Part shown: piece after piece, positions 56,820-64,000 of the stretch
Layout: each line of letters starts with the position of its first letter
Position numbering within the stretch: the first letter of the stretch is position 1
Source of the DNA: an uncultured Sphingobacteriaceae bacterium
GTDB lineage: Bacteria > Bacteroidota > Bacteroidia > Sphingobacteriales > Sphingobacteriaceae
Direction: 5' to 3'
Length of the DNA stretch: 64,000 bases
NCBI GenBank assembly: GCA_946480915.1
Contig: CAMLLO010000021.1
Location: 1-64,000 of the forward strand
Position numbers and translations under genes: made by a program
Notes under the pieces: model-generated
What the model was told of the DNA's origin: nothing
The model's database searches: none
The model's input: only the letters and a program-made list of their open reading frames with translations

Positions 56820-57560
56820 ATGAGAATACTGGTAACAAACGATGATGGTATCTATAGTCCGGGGATAGTAGCGCTTGCAGAAATTGCATCTAAGTTCGGA
56901 GAAGTAAGGGTTGTAGCACCAGATGTTGAGCAATCATCAATGGGGCATGCAGTTACCCATTCGAGGCCGCTGAGCTATAAAAAATCACCCATAGAATTCA
57001 AAGGAATTGAAGCATATCGTGTGAACGGCACACCAGCAGATTGCGTGGCTTTAGGTACACATTTATGGACCAATACCGATGTGGTACTTTCGGGAATCAA
57101 TATGGGCCCAAACCTGGGTAATTCAATGTGGCATTCGGGTACACTAGCAGCAGCGAAACAAGCGGTACTGTTAGGAATAAAAGGGATTGCACTGAGTACG
57201 CCGGTAGGAAAAACCGAACCCGACTTTGATCTTCTTGCACCTTTTGTTGAAAAAACCCTTGAACTGCTGCTGGCCAACAAAGAACTTGCACTCTATAATG
57301 TCAATCTGCCTCCTGAACCTGTTGATCTTCGCTGGACTAGGCAATCTGTACGCCTGTATGACGGCAAGATAATTCCGGGCACAGACCCGATGGGAAGAAA
57401 ACATTATTGGTTTACTGTAACCCCGCTTGAACCCGCCGAAAAAGGCACCGATCGATGGGCCGTAGAACATAATTATGTATCCATAACCCCTTTGCGACTG
57501 GATTTAACGAATGAAAATGAATTGCAAAGAGCATTACAGCAACAAGCTATACCGTCTTGA
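56820..57560 (+). CDS. surE: 5'/3'-nucleotidase SurE
   Basis: A 246-residue metal-dependent nucleoside monophosphatase. Metal ligands Asp8-Asp9 in VTNDDG and the loop QSSMGHAVT, with NGTPADCV and SGINMGPNLG as further family motifs. Involved in stationary-phase survival in other bacteria. Its stop overlaps a TTG of the next small frame. Confidence 0.95.
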   Translation: MRILVTNDDGIYSPGIVALAEIASKFGEVRVVAPDVEQSSMGHAVTHSRPLSYKKSPIEFKGIEAYRVNGTPADCVALGTHLWTNTDVVLSGINMGPNLGNSMWHSGTLAAAKQAVLLGIKGIALSTPVGKTEPDFDLLAPFVEKTLELLLANKELALYNVNLPPEPVDLRWTRQSVRLYDGKIIPGTDPMGRKHYWFTVTPLEPAEKGTDRWAVEHNYVSITPLRLDLTNENELQRALQQQAIPS

Positions 57561-57583
57561 TTTTTAACTTAATACCCCAGATC

Positions 57584-57835
57584 ATGAACATACCTAAAAA
57601 AAAAGAGCTTATAAAAGACACGGAAAATCTTCATGAGTTTCCTGCAAACGGCTCTAATGGAAACGGAGATTCGGACGACAAGGAAGCCGAAGAAATTGAA
57701 CGGGAGAATGATGATAAGGCGCTTGTTCCTGACGAGGATGACGATGACTTCGAAGAAACATACGGAGACCTGGACGGAGGAAAAGATGATCAGGCGATAC
57801 CTGACCCTGAAAAAAGTGCCGAAAACTTTGAATAA
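57584..57835 (+). CDS. Small acidic protein, hypothetical
   Basis: 83 residues from ATG 57584 (MNIPKKKELIKD). Very acidic, with runs such as DEDDDDFEETYGD, probably disordered. No family recognised. It lies 23 nt downstream of surE and may be cotranscribed. A 363-nt stretch without genes follows (57836-58198), in which only a terminator is visible. Confidence 0.6.
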   Translation: MNIPKKKELIKDTENLHEFPANGSNGNGDSDDKEAEEIERENDDKALVPDEDDDDFEETYGDLDGGKDDQAIPDPEKSAENFE

Positions 57836-57982
57836 TTTCTCTCCTCATTTAAAGGGTGTAAATCTGCTTGTTTTGCGAGAAACAAGATTCCCCTTGAATA
57901 ACCTCTGTTGTCGATATCTTTAAAAAGAAAAGGTTTTCCGGATTAAGTTCAAACTATCCCCCCTTTACAAAATATTACGCTC

Positions 57983-58008
57983 AGGATCGGCTATATCCGA
58001 TCCTTTTT
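57983..58008 (+). terminator. Terminator downstream of surE and the acidic gene
   Basis: AGGATCGG, 6-nt loop, CCGATCCT, then TTTT: 8-bp stem with a T tract. The rest of 57836-58198 shows no gene or repeat. Confidence 0.82.
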
Positions 58009-58198
58009 GGTTTTACTGCAAAAAATATCGAATTTCAAATTTACAAAGTACCAACATTGCTTTGGTCTGATGATTTTGCAAAAGCTCAAGATATTCACAT
58101 AAAATTAAAACCCTTAAAGAGTTTATTTATTTCTGATAAGATGACGCGGACATCTCCCTACTCGAATTTTTCGGCAGAAAGCCCTATTCACTATTGTT

Positions 58199-60064
58199 AT
58201 GGGTAAAGATTCATTTTTACTACAGGCGATGGTTTATCTGGCCGCCGCCGTAATAGGAGTTAATTTGGCAAAAAGGCTTGGCCTGGGCTCGGTTTTAGGC
58301 TATCTATTAGCCGGAATTGCTATCGGGCCCTACGTTTTAGGATTTGTAGGAGAAGAAGGTAAAGAACTCATGCATGTGGCCGAATTCGGAGTGGTGATGA
58401 TGTTGTTTGTAATCGGGCTGGAGCTTGAGCCGAATCTGCTCTGGCGAATGCAAAAGCTTATTTTAGGCTTAGGTGGACTGCAAATCCTGACAACTACCTT
58501 TATTATCGCCAGCATAGCCTTCTGGGTGGGGCAAAGCTGGCAGGTCTCGTTCGTAATAGGTTCGGTATTAGCCCTTTCTTCAACAGCTATCGTCATGCAA
58601 ACGCTGAGCGAAAAAAGTCTGCTTAAAACAACTGCCGGACAATCTTCTTTTGCAGTGCTGCTTTCGCAGGATATTGCCGTTATTCCCTTGCTGGCAATTT
58701 TCCCACTATTGGCAACACAACAAACAGATGTTATCAAGACTAATTTTACAGATCACCTTCCCGGCTGGCAGCAAGCCCTCCTTGTTTTAGCTGCAATCGC
58801 AGGTATTATCATTGCGGGCCGATATCTTGTTGGCCCCTTTTTTAGATGGGTTGCAAAAACACGCCAGCGCGAACTATTTATGGCCACCGCTATTTTATTA
58901 GTTTTTTCTATCGCAGAGCTAATGATTGTTGTCGGACTTAGTCCTGCTCTGGGAACCTTTCTGGCCGGAGTAGTCTTGGCCAATAGTGAATACAGACATG
59001 AATTAGAAAGCGATATAGAACCATTTAAGGGATTGTTACTGGGATTGTTTTTTATTGCTGTAGGCGCCTCGATAAATTTCGGCTTGGTAGGCAGTATTCC
59101 CGGCTTGATTGCTGTCCTCGTATTTTCTTTAATAGTGATAAAGGGCGTTATACTTTACGTACTTGGCAGTGCATTCGGCATAAAAGGCGACCAGAATATG
59201 ATTTTCGCAGTTTCACTGGCGCAATCCGGCGAATTTGCTTTTGTCCTTTTTTCATTTGCAGGCCAATATCAATTGTTAAACCAGCGCACAATAGCTATTC
59301 TGGTAGCTGTGGTAGCAATTAGTATGGCCTTTGGTCCTCTCCTCTTCTTTTTGAATGAACGAGTGATCATGCCCCGTTTTTTTACAAAGCAATCCGGACG
59401 CAATAGCGACGATATTTCAGAAACCAATTCAGTAATTATCGCAGGTTTTGGGCGGTACGGAAATATTATAGGGCGATTTCTAAAAGTTAACGGCATCTCT
59501 GCAACCATACTCGACAACGACTCGGACCGGGTAGATCTCTTGAGAAAATTCGGGTTCAAGGTTTATTATGGTGATGCTTCGCGATTTGACCTGATGAGGG
59601 CTGCCGGAGCCGAAAAAGCTACACTTATAATCATTGCCATGGATACTCCGGAACAATGCCTGCAAATGGTAAGCACTGTAAAAAGTAATTTCCCACACTT
59701 AAAGATCTTATCCAGAGCATACGATCGTAAAGATGCTTATGATCTTATGGAAGCCGGGGTAGACAATATTTACCGCGAAACACTTGATTCTTCCTTAAGA
59801 TTAGGTGCCGATGCTTTAAAAATGCTTGGGTTTAAATCGCAGACTTGCGACCGGGCTGCCCGAATTTTTCTCCGCCATGATGAAGAGGCTCTTAAAGACA
59901 TGATTAAAGACCGAACCGAAGCCTCCTCATACAGAGACTTAACTACCGAACGCATAACCGAACTTGAGGAAATGATATTAAACGATATAAAAAATATTGA
60001 AATTGCAGAAGCTGACAATGTATCAAATACAGAGGGCCCGGAATTAGACAATAAGGAAAAGTAA
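58199..60064 (+). CDS. Monovalent cation:proton antiporter (KefB/KefC type, CPA2)
   Basis: A 621-residue protein: about 12-13 membrane helices (Na_H_Exchanger domain, LGSVLGYLLAGIAIGPYVLG and LALSSTAIVMQTL) and a cytoplasmic RCK/TrkA-N domain starting at about 411 with VIIAGFGRYGNIIGRFL. The family exchanges K+ for H+ and is gated by nucleotide or glutathione ligands at the RCK domain. The C-terminal TrkA-C domain is absent. Confidence 0.94.
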   Translation: MGKDSFLLQAMVYLAAAVIGVNLAKRLGLGSVLGYLLAGIAIGPYVLGFVGEEGKELMHVAEFGVVMMLFVIGLELEPNLLWRMQKLILGLGGLQILTTTFIIASIAFWVGQSWQVSFVIGSVLALSSTAIVMQTLSEKSLLKTTAGQSSFAVLLSQDIAVIPLLAIFPLLATQQTDVIKTNFTDHLPGWQQALLVLAAIAGIIIAGRYLVGPFFRWVAKTRQRELFMATAILLVFSIAELMIVVGLSPALGTFLAGVVLANSEYRHELESDIEPFKGLLLGLFFIAVGASINFGLVGSIPGLIAVLVFSLIVIKGVILYVLGSAFGIKGDQNMIFAVSLAQSGEFAFVLFSFAGQYQLLNQRTIAILVAVVAISMAFGPLLFFLNERVIMPRFFTKQSGRNSDDISETNSVIIAGFGRYGNIIGRFLKVNGISATILDNDSDRVDLLRKFGFKVYYGDASRFDLMRAAGAEKATLIIIAMDTPEQCLQMVSTVKSNFPHLKILSRAYDRKDAYDLMEAGVDNIYRETLDSSLRLGADALKMLGFKSQTCDRAARIFLRHDEEALKDMIKDRTEASSYRDLTTERITELEEMILNDIKNIEIAEADNVSNTEGPELDNKEK

Positions 60065-60097
60065 AAAAGGTCAGAAGCTAATTTACCACTGACCTTT
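60062..60097 (-). terminator. Terminator of the qorB-like gene
   Basis: Minus strand AAAGGTCAG, 14-nt loop, CTGACCTTT then a T tract; 9-bp stem between convergent genes, strongest in the leftward direction. Confidence 0.72.
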
Positions 60098-60114
60098 GAC
60101 GAATTAGCAGTAGA

Positions 60115-60987
60115 TTAATTAGACGTATATACCTCTTTTAGATACTCTGCCAGTGTCGTAGGTTTTCTGCCGAGTAATTTTTCCAGATCTGAAGTATTCG
60201 TTTCAAACTCGCCTTGTTTTATTGCCTCAGCAAAAGATGCAAACATATCAACATAAGCAGCAGGAACACCGGCTTGAGTTAAGGCAGACTTATATTCATC
60301 TGCACTGGGACTGGTGTAGGAAATTGGCTTTCCCGCAATTTGGCTAAGTACTTCGGCGACAGAATTGAAAGAAACATTTTCAGTATTGGAAATACCATAT
60401 TCTTTACCCTCATGTCCTTCCCCGGTTAAAACAACAGCGGCTGCTTCGGCCATATCGGCTCTAGTTGCAAAAGCAGCTTTGGTTTCGCCAGCAGGCCAAT
60501 AAATCCCAGTTTCGAGTACTTTATCTCCAATAAATACAGGAATAAAATCCATGTAAAGATTGTTCCTGAAAATTGTATAAGGAATTCCGGAGTTTCTAAT
60601 TAGCGCATCAGTCTCAAGATGTGCTTTAGCAATAAATGCAATTGGCGAGCTTTCTGTATCGTTTTTACGCTCAAAACTTGTGTACAGAATGTACTTTACA
60701 CCCGCTTCTTTAGCTGCATTTACTGCGTTCGCTTGCTGCAAGCTGCGATCTTCAATATCACTACTTGAAACAAGTAAAAGTTTATCAACTCCTTTGAAGG
60801 CATTTACTAAAGTATCGTATTGCAAGTAATCACCAATTTTTACAACAACACCTTTTGATTTCAAATCCGCTGCTTTGGCCTCATCTCTTACTAATGCAGC
60901 AATGTTGCCGGAAGGTATTCCTTTTGCTATTAAAAAATCTATTACCGCTTTTCCAAAATGGCCTGTAGCTCCTGTTACTAAAATCAT
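60115..60987 (-). CDS. NAD(P)H:quinone oxidoreductase-like SDR (QorB/YtfG family)
   Basis: A 290-residue atypical SDR: TGATGHFG at 5-12, LLLVSSSDIEDRSLQQ, GVKYILYTSFERKN, and a C-terminal NmrA-type half. Best match is E. coli QorB/YtfG. A divergent HxlR regulator gene, separated by a region with a 32-bp palindrome, makes it a likely target of that regulator, as with ytfG/ytfH in E. coli. Confidence 0.88.
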   Translation of the reverse strand: MILVTGATGHFGKAVIDFLIAKGIPSGNIAALVRDEAKAADLKSKGVVVKIGDYLQYDTLVNAFKGVDKLLLVSSSDIEDRSLQQANAVNAAKEAGVKYILYTSFERKNDTESSPIAFIAKAHLETDALIRNSGIPYTIFRNNLYMDFIPVFIGDKVLETGIYWPAGETKAAFATRADMAEAAAVVLTGEGHEGKEYGISNTENVSFNSVAEVLSQIAGKPISYTSPSADEYKSALTQAGVPAAYVDMFASFAEAIKQGEFETNTSDLEKLLGRKPTTLAEYLKEVYTSN

Positions 60988-61015
60988 ATTCTAAAATTTA
61001 AATTATTTGATGAAG

Positions 61016-61023
61016 CAAAAGTA
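61016..61023 (-). promoter_or_regulatory. -7 box of the qorB-like gene
   Basis: Minus strand TACTTTTG, 28 nt before the ATG at 60987. The matching -33 place would fall just beside the palindromic region. Confidence 0.5.
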
Positions 61024-61025
61024 TT

Positions 61026-61040
61026 GTATATTTGATATAC
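61026..61040. promoter_or_regulatory. Smaller palindrome with a -7 box, HxlR/qorB region
   Basis: GTATATTTGATATAC, 6-bp arms; it contains TATATTTG (61027-61034), a possible rightward -7 box for the HxlR gene. Confidence 0.4.
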
Positions 61041-61052
61041 ATTATATAGCGA

Positions 61053-61084
61053 TATACTAAAGTATAGCGCTATACTTTAGTATA
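61053..61084. promoter_or_regulatory. Perfect 32-bp palindrome, probable HxlR operator
   Basis: Arms TATACTAAAGTATAGC and its exact complement, no spacer, in the divergent intergenic region, 23 nt before the HxlR ATG. Size and position fit the binding site of a dimeric winged-helix regulator acting on both genes. Confidence 0.75.
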
Positions 61085-61107
61085 CTAGCAAGAGATTTTT
61101 AATATCA

Positions 61108-61470
61108 ATGGAAAAAGTAATGAGTTTTAAGGAAGCAAAATCCTGTCCGATTCAATTTGTATTGGCTGTAAACGATACCCTAAATGTTCTAAGTGGAAAG
61201 TGGAAATTGCCGATAATCGGCACCCTGCTTTTCGACAAAAAACGTTTTACCGAAATACAGCGAAACATTCCGAAAATCACCCCGCGCATGTTATCAAAAG
61301 AGCTGAAAGACTTGGAAATGAACGGAATGGTTAAACGGACCGTTTACGACACCCTCCCTGTTACTGTTGAGTATGAGCTTACCCCCTCGGCAAAATCTCT
61401 GGGAGAAGTATTGGATATAATGGTTGAATGGGGATTAAAGCACCGGGAAGCAGTTATTGCAAATAAATAA
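61108..61470 (+). CDS. HxlR family transcriptional regulator
   Basis: A 120-residue winged-helix (MarR-like) regulator. It has the HxlR signature CPIQFVL with Cys13, SGKWKLPIIGTLL, and RFTEIQRNIPKITPRMLSKELKDLE. Cys13 is a candidate redox/quinone sensor as in HypR and QorR. Divergent from the qorB-like gene and probably regulates it and itself. Confidence 0.93.
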   Translation: MEKVMSFKEAKSCPIQFVLAVNDTLNVLSGKWKLPIIGTLLFDKKRFTEIQRNIPKITPRMLSKELKDLEMNGMVKRTVYDTLPVTVEYELTPSAKSLGEVLDIMVEWGLKHREAVIANK

Positions 61471-61519
61471 AACCTTGTTCAAAGAATTCCATTAATTTAA
61501 GCGCTCTAATATATTTAAT

Positions 61520-62296
61520 ATGCCTGCAATACATCTAGTTAATTGGAATGTTAATGGTCTGCGTTCGATCTGTAAAAAGGATTTTGTAAAAGACATTCAA
61601 ACAATGGATCCTGATATTTTATGTTTACAGGAAACAAAAGCCAGCTTAGAAGAGGTTAAATCCTTGTGTGAATTACTTCCCAAGTATAAAGCGTACGTGA
61701 ATTCATCTAAAGCCCGAAAAGGCTATTCAGGCACGGCCATTCTTAGCAAGATGGAACCATTGGGTATAAGTTTCGATATGAACATTGAAGAGCATGATCA
61801 GGAGGGTCGGGTGATCACTGCAGAATATGAGAAATTTTTCCTGATAACCGTTTATGCTCCGAATTCCGGCGAAGGTTTGAAGCGCCTCGATTATCGGGAA
61901 AAATGGGATACTGAATTTAGAAATTACGTTGCCGGACTGAATAAAATTAAACCTGTTATTATAGCCGGAGATTTAAATGTGGCACATAAAGAGATTGATA
62001 TCGCACGGGCGAAGGAGAATTATAATAAATCTGCCGGATATACCCAACGTGAGATAGATAGTTTCGATAAGCTGTTAAATTTAGGTCTGACAGATAGTTT
62101 CCGTCATTTGCATCCTGAAGACATTAAATACACCTATTGGAATCAGTTATTTAACGCGCGGGCACGAAACCGTGGCTGGAGAATTGATTATTTTCTGGTA
62201 GATAATTCCATAATGTCGCTAGTAAAAGAAGCACTGATCTACAATGAATACCTGGGTTCGGATCACTGTCCGGTTGCGCTGATACTGGAAATTTGA
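61520..62296 (+). CDS. xth: Exodeoxyribonuclease III
   Basis: A 258-residue endonuclease/exonuclease/phosphatase-fold enzyme: AP endonuclease and 3'-5' exonuclease for base excision repair. WNVNGLRS, LCLQETKA with the metal-binding Glu, VYAPNSGEGLKRLDYR, IIAGDLNVAH and GSDHCPV at the C-terminus are all present. Confidence 0.96.
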   Translation: MPAIHLVNWNVNGLRSICKKDFVKDIQTMDPDILCLQETKASLEEVKSLCELLPKYKAYVNSSKARKGYSGTAILSKMEPLGISFDMNIEEHDQEGRVITAEYEKFFLITVYAPNSGEGLKRLDYREKWDTEFRNYVAGLNKIKPVIIAGDLNVAHKEIDIARAKENYNKSAGYTQREIDSFDKLLNLGLTDSFRHLHPEDIKYTYWNQLFNARARNRGWRIDYFLVDNSIMSLVKEALIYNEYLGSDHCPVALILEI

Positions 62297-62375
62297 TTCA
62301 GGCCTATCAACCCAAAATCACAAGATCCTACAATAGTTAGTAAACTATCTACATAAAACAAGCTATTTACTCCAC

Positions 62376-62383
62376 TAGCTTTG
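62376..62383 (+). promoter_or_regulatory. -7 box of the pectate-lyase-like gene
   Basis: TAGCTTTG, 24 nt before ATG 62408; it rules out a TTG at 62381 as start because that would not be transcribed. Confidence 0.45.
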
Positions 62384-62407
62384 AGTCGAGATTTAAATTT
62401 CCATTCA

Positions 62408-63808
62408 ATGTCAGCTATAAAGAACCTTTGTGTTGCAAGTATTTCTCTTTTGCTATTCTCTTATACTGCCCGGGCACAACAAATAGCTTTTCCCGGTGCC
62501 GAAGGTTACGGCAAATTTACCACCGGAGGCAGAGGCGGCAGAGTTGTTGAAGTAACTAATCTGAATGGAGATGAATCGCCGGGAAGCTTACGGGCTGCTC
62601 TAGCGACTCCCGGAAATGATCCTATAACTATCGTTTTCCGAACTTCGGGTAACATTAGTCTGACCAAAGGACAGGTAAAAGTCGGACGCTCAAACATGAC
62701 CATTGCAGGGCAAACCGCACCCGGCGACGGAATTTGCATTAAAAACGGATATCTAAAATTTAACGGAAGTAACCTGATCATACGGTATATGAGATTCAGG
62801 CCCGGCGACGAGGCTGGATTAAGCGATCTCTCCAGCCTGGGTAATGAAAACTCTAAAAATATTATTATAGACCATTGTTCTTTAAGCTGGTCCAATGAAG
62901 AAAGTCATACCTGCTACGATAATAAGTACGTCACCGTACAATGGTGTATATTAAGTGAAAGCTTGTATAGCTCGTTTGACTCAAAGGGTGCCAGAAGCTA
63001 TGCCTCGCAATGGGGAGGGCAGTATGCATCCTATCATCACAACCTAATTGCGAATAATGTTAGTCGCTCGCCACGTGTTAATGGCGCCCGATCGCATGAC
63101 ACGATAGCGTTGTGTGATTATCGTAACAACGTTATTTATAATTGGGGAAAATCAGGAGCTGTTTATGGCGGTGAGTTGGAAGTGAATTCGCCCGATGCCA
63201 AATGCAATATAAATTGGGTGAATAATTATTACAAACCCGGTCCAGCTACCTCTTCTACCCTTTTCTTCGCTGCTCCTTCCTACGAAACGCACAAAGGCGC
63301 TGCCAAAGGATATGCAAAATGGTTTTTTTCAGGGAACTATATGGAGCGAGCAAATAACCTATTGAATAAAGATAACTGGGAAGGTGTTGATGTAAGTAAA
63401 GTAGGATCTGCAAGCAACATCAAAGCGGAGAATGAATTTGAAGTTGATAAACCAATTACCGAGTCAGCGAAGGATGCGTATAAATCTGTGCTCGCAAAAG
63501 CAGGCGCAATATTTCCTGTAAGAGATGCCATAGACACCCGGGTTATTAATGAGGTTTCCGGAAAAGCAAAGCCGCGAGGCAGCGGCGTATACGGAAAGAG
63601 CAAAGGAATTATTGACTCGCAAAAAAGTATTGGCGGCTGGCCTGAGTTGAAAACGAAAACCCCGCCTTTAGATTCTGATCATGATGGAATGCCGGATGAT
63701 TGGGAAAAGAAAAATAGCCTTGATCCAAAAAACCCGAGGGATGGAAATACGCTTGCAAAAGATAGATATACCATGCTAGAAAAATATCTGAATGGATTGG
63801 TTCAATAA
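62408..63808 (+). CDS. Secreted pectate lyase-like protein (polysaccharide lyase, beta-helix)
   Basis: About 466 residues. Signal peptide ending near YTARAQQ, then a right-handed beta-helix related to polysaccharide lyase family 1: FPGAEGYGKFTTGGRGG, GSLRAAL, NMTIAGQTAPGDGI, IRYMRFRPGD, IIIDHCSLSWS and a conserved Arg in NNVSRSPRVNG. A C-terminal DSDHDGMPDDWE stretch resembles calcium-binding repeats. It probably degrades pectin in plant material. No transport genes adjoin. Confidence 0.9.
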   Translation: MSAIKNLCVASISLLLFSYTARAQQIAFPGAEGYGKFTTGGRGGRVVEVTNLNGDESPGSLRAALATPGNDPITIVFRTSGNISLTKGQVKVGRSNMTIAGQTAPGDGICIKNGYLKFNGSNLIIRYMRFRPGDEAGLSDLSSLGNENSKNIIIDHCSLSWSNEESHTCYDNKYVTVQWCILSESLYSSFDSKGARSYASQWGGQYASYHHNLIANNVSRSPRVNGARSHDTIALCDYRNNVIYNWGKSGAVYGGELEVNSPDAKCNINWVNNYYKPGPATSSTLFFAAPSYETHKGAAKGYAKWFFSGNYMERANNLLNKDNWEGVDVSKVGSASNIKAENEFEVDKPITESAKDAYKSVLAKAGAIFPVRDAIDTRVINEVSGKAKPRGSGVYGKSKGIIDSQKSIGGWPELKTKTPPLDSDHDGMPDDWEKKNSLDPKNPRDGNTLAKDRYTMLEKYLNGLVQ

Positions 63809-63845
63809 TTTCCCTTTAGATATCGATTTTTTCCTTCTTCCAATC

Positions 63846-64000
63846 CTAGTTTTCCGCCGCACCTAACTTTTTTATGGGCGTAGTATAATTGTATGGAAAT
63901 TTCGGATCAAGCTTGGCTATAAGGATTTTTGAATTTGTTTTTGGCTTTGCAATTGGCATATTATAATGATACCGAAAATTACCAGCAGCTTGTTTCAGAA
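63846..64000 (-). CDS. Hypothetical protein, C-terminal fragment
   Basis: On the minus strand the last 50 or so codons of a gene that continues beyond the window: GNFRYHYNMPIAKPKTN, ILIAKLDPKFPYNY, TTPIKKLGAAEN then TAG. Composition is protein-like but the family cannot be told. It is convergent with the lyase gene. Confidence 0.5.
   Translation of the reverse strand, partial: LKQAAGNFRYHYNMPIAKPKTNSKILIAKLDPKFPYNYTTPIKKLGAAEN

Overview
The window looks like ordinary chromosome from a Bacteroidota member, most likely family Sphingobacteriaceae (Pedobacter-like). Signs are the fused MurF-alanine racemase, bifunctional HisB and HisIE, ribosomal protein THX, a porin O/P family protein, a TonB-dependent receptor with a carboxypeptidase-regulatory N-terminal domain, and repeated promoters of the Bacteroidota type (TTG, 19-20 nt, TAnnTTTG). 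Shine-Dalgarno sequences are mostly absent and several starts are TTG. There is no rRNA, CRISPR array, insertion sequence or prophage.

Layout. 1-4043: leftward efflux cluster (SDR, TetR, TolC-type channel, adaptor, start of the RND pump) with two copies of one palindrome, one sitting inside the SDR promoter. 4361-4706: tRNA-Leu and tRNA-Gly with their own promoter and terminator. 4727-16758: housekeeping and hypothetical genes (recX, murF-alr, DUF502, macrodomain, 1-Cys peroxiredoxin, DUF72, a nucleotidyltransferase/phosphoesterase pair, a lipid A-type acyltransferase, PAS protein, rluF, META lipoprotein, flavoprotein). 16846-25298: a complete histidine operon, led by a His-rich 19-residue leader peptide and ending with a WD40 gene. 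25395-31309: NlpC/P60 peptidase, universal stress protein, ferredoxin, acyl-CoA reductase, ftsE, grpE, dnaJ and strong terminators. 31345-45547: porin, dicarboxylate symporter, ECF sigma factor with a membrane partner, ribosomal protein THX, trxB, acyl-CoA carboxylase, chromate transporter, TonB receptor. 45735-51401: DUF3307/SatD operon with three palindromic operators, guaB, and a pair of M16 peptidases. 51531-64000: rlmF, a frameshifted zinc-dependent phospholipase C-like gene, acyltransferase, lipid kinase, surE, a KefB-type antiporter, divergent qorB-like/HxlR genes with a 32-bp palindrome, exonuclease III, a secreted pectate-lyase-like protein, and the 3' end of one more gene.

Most worth a second look: the SatD/DUF3307 unit, where a nucleotide-cyclase-like domain is joined to a DNA-binding helix-turn-helix and controlled by three near-identical operators; the histidine leader; the TetR palindrome placed exactly between -33 and -7; a group of genes whose -7 box lies only 2-6 nt before the start codon, suggesting leaderless transcripts; and the frameshifted phospholipase gene. 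Product names come from motif and family recognition by eye; no database search was run.
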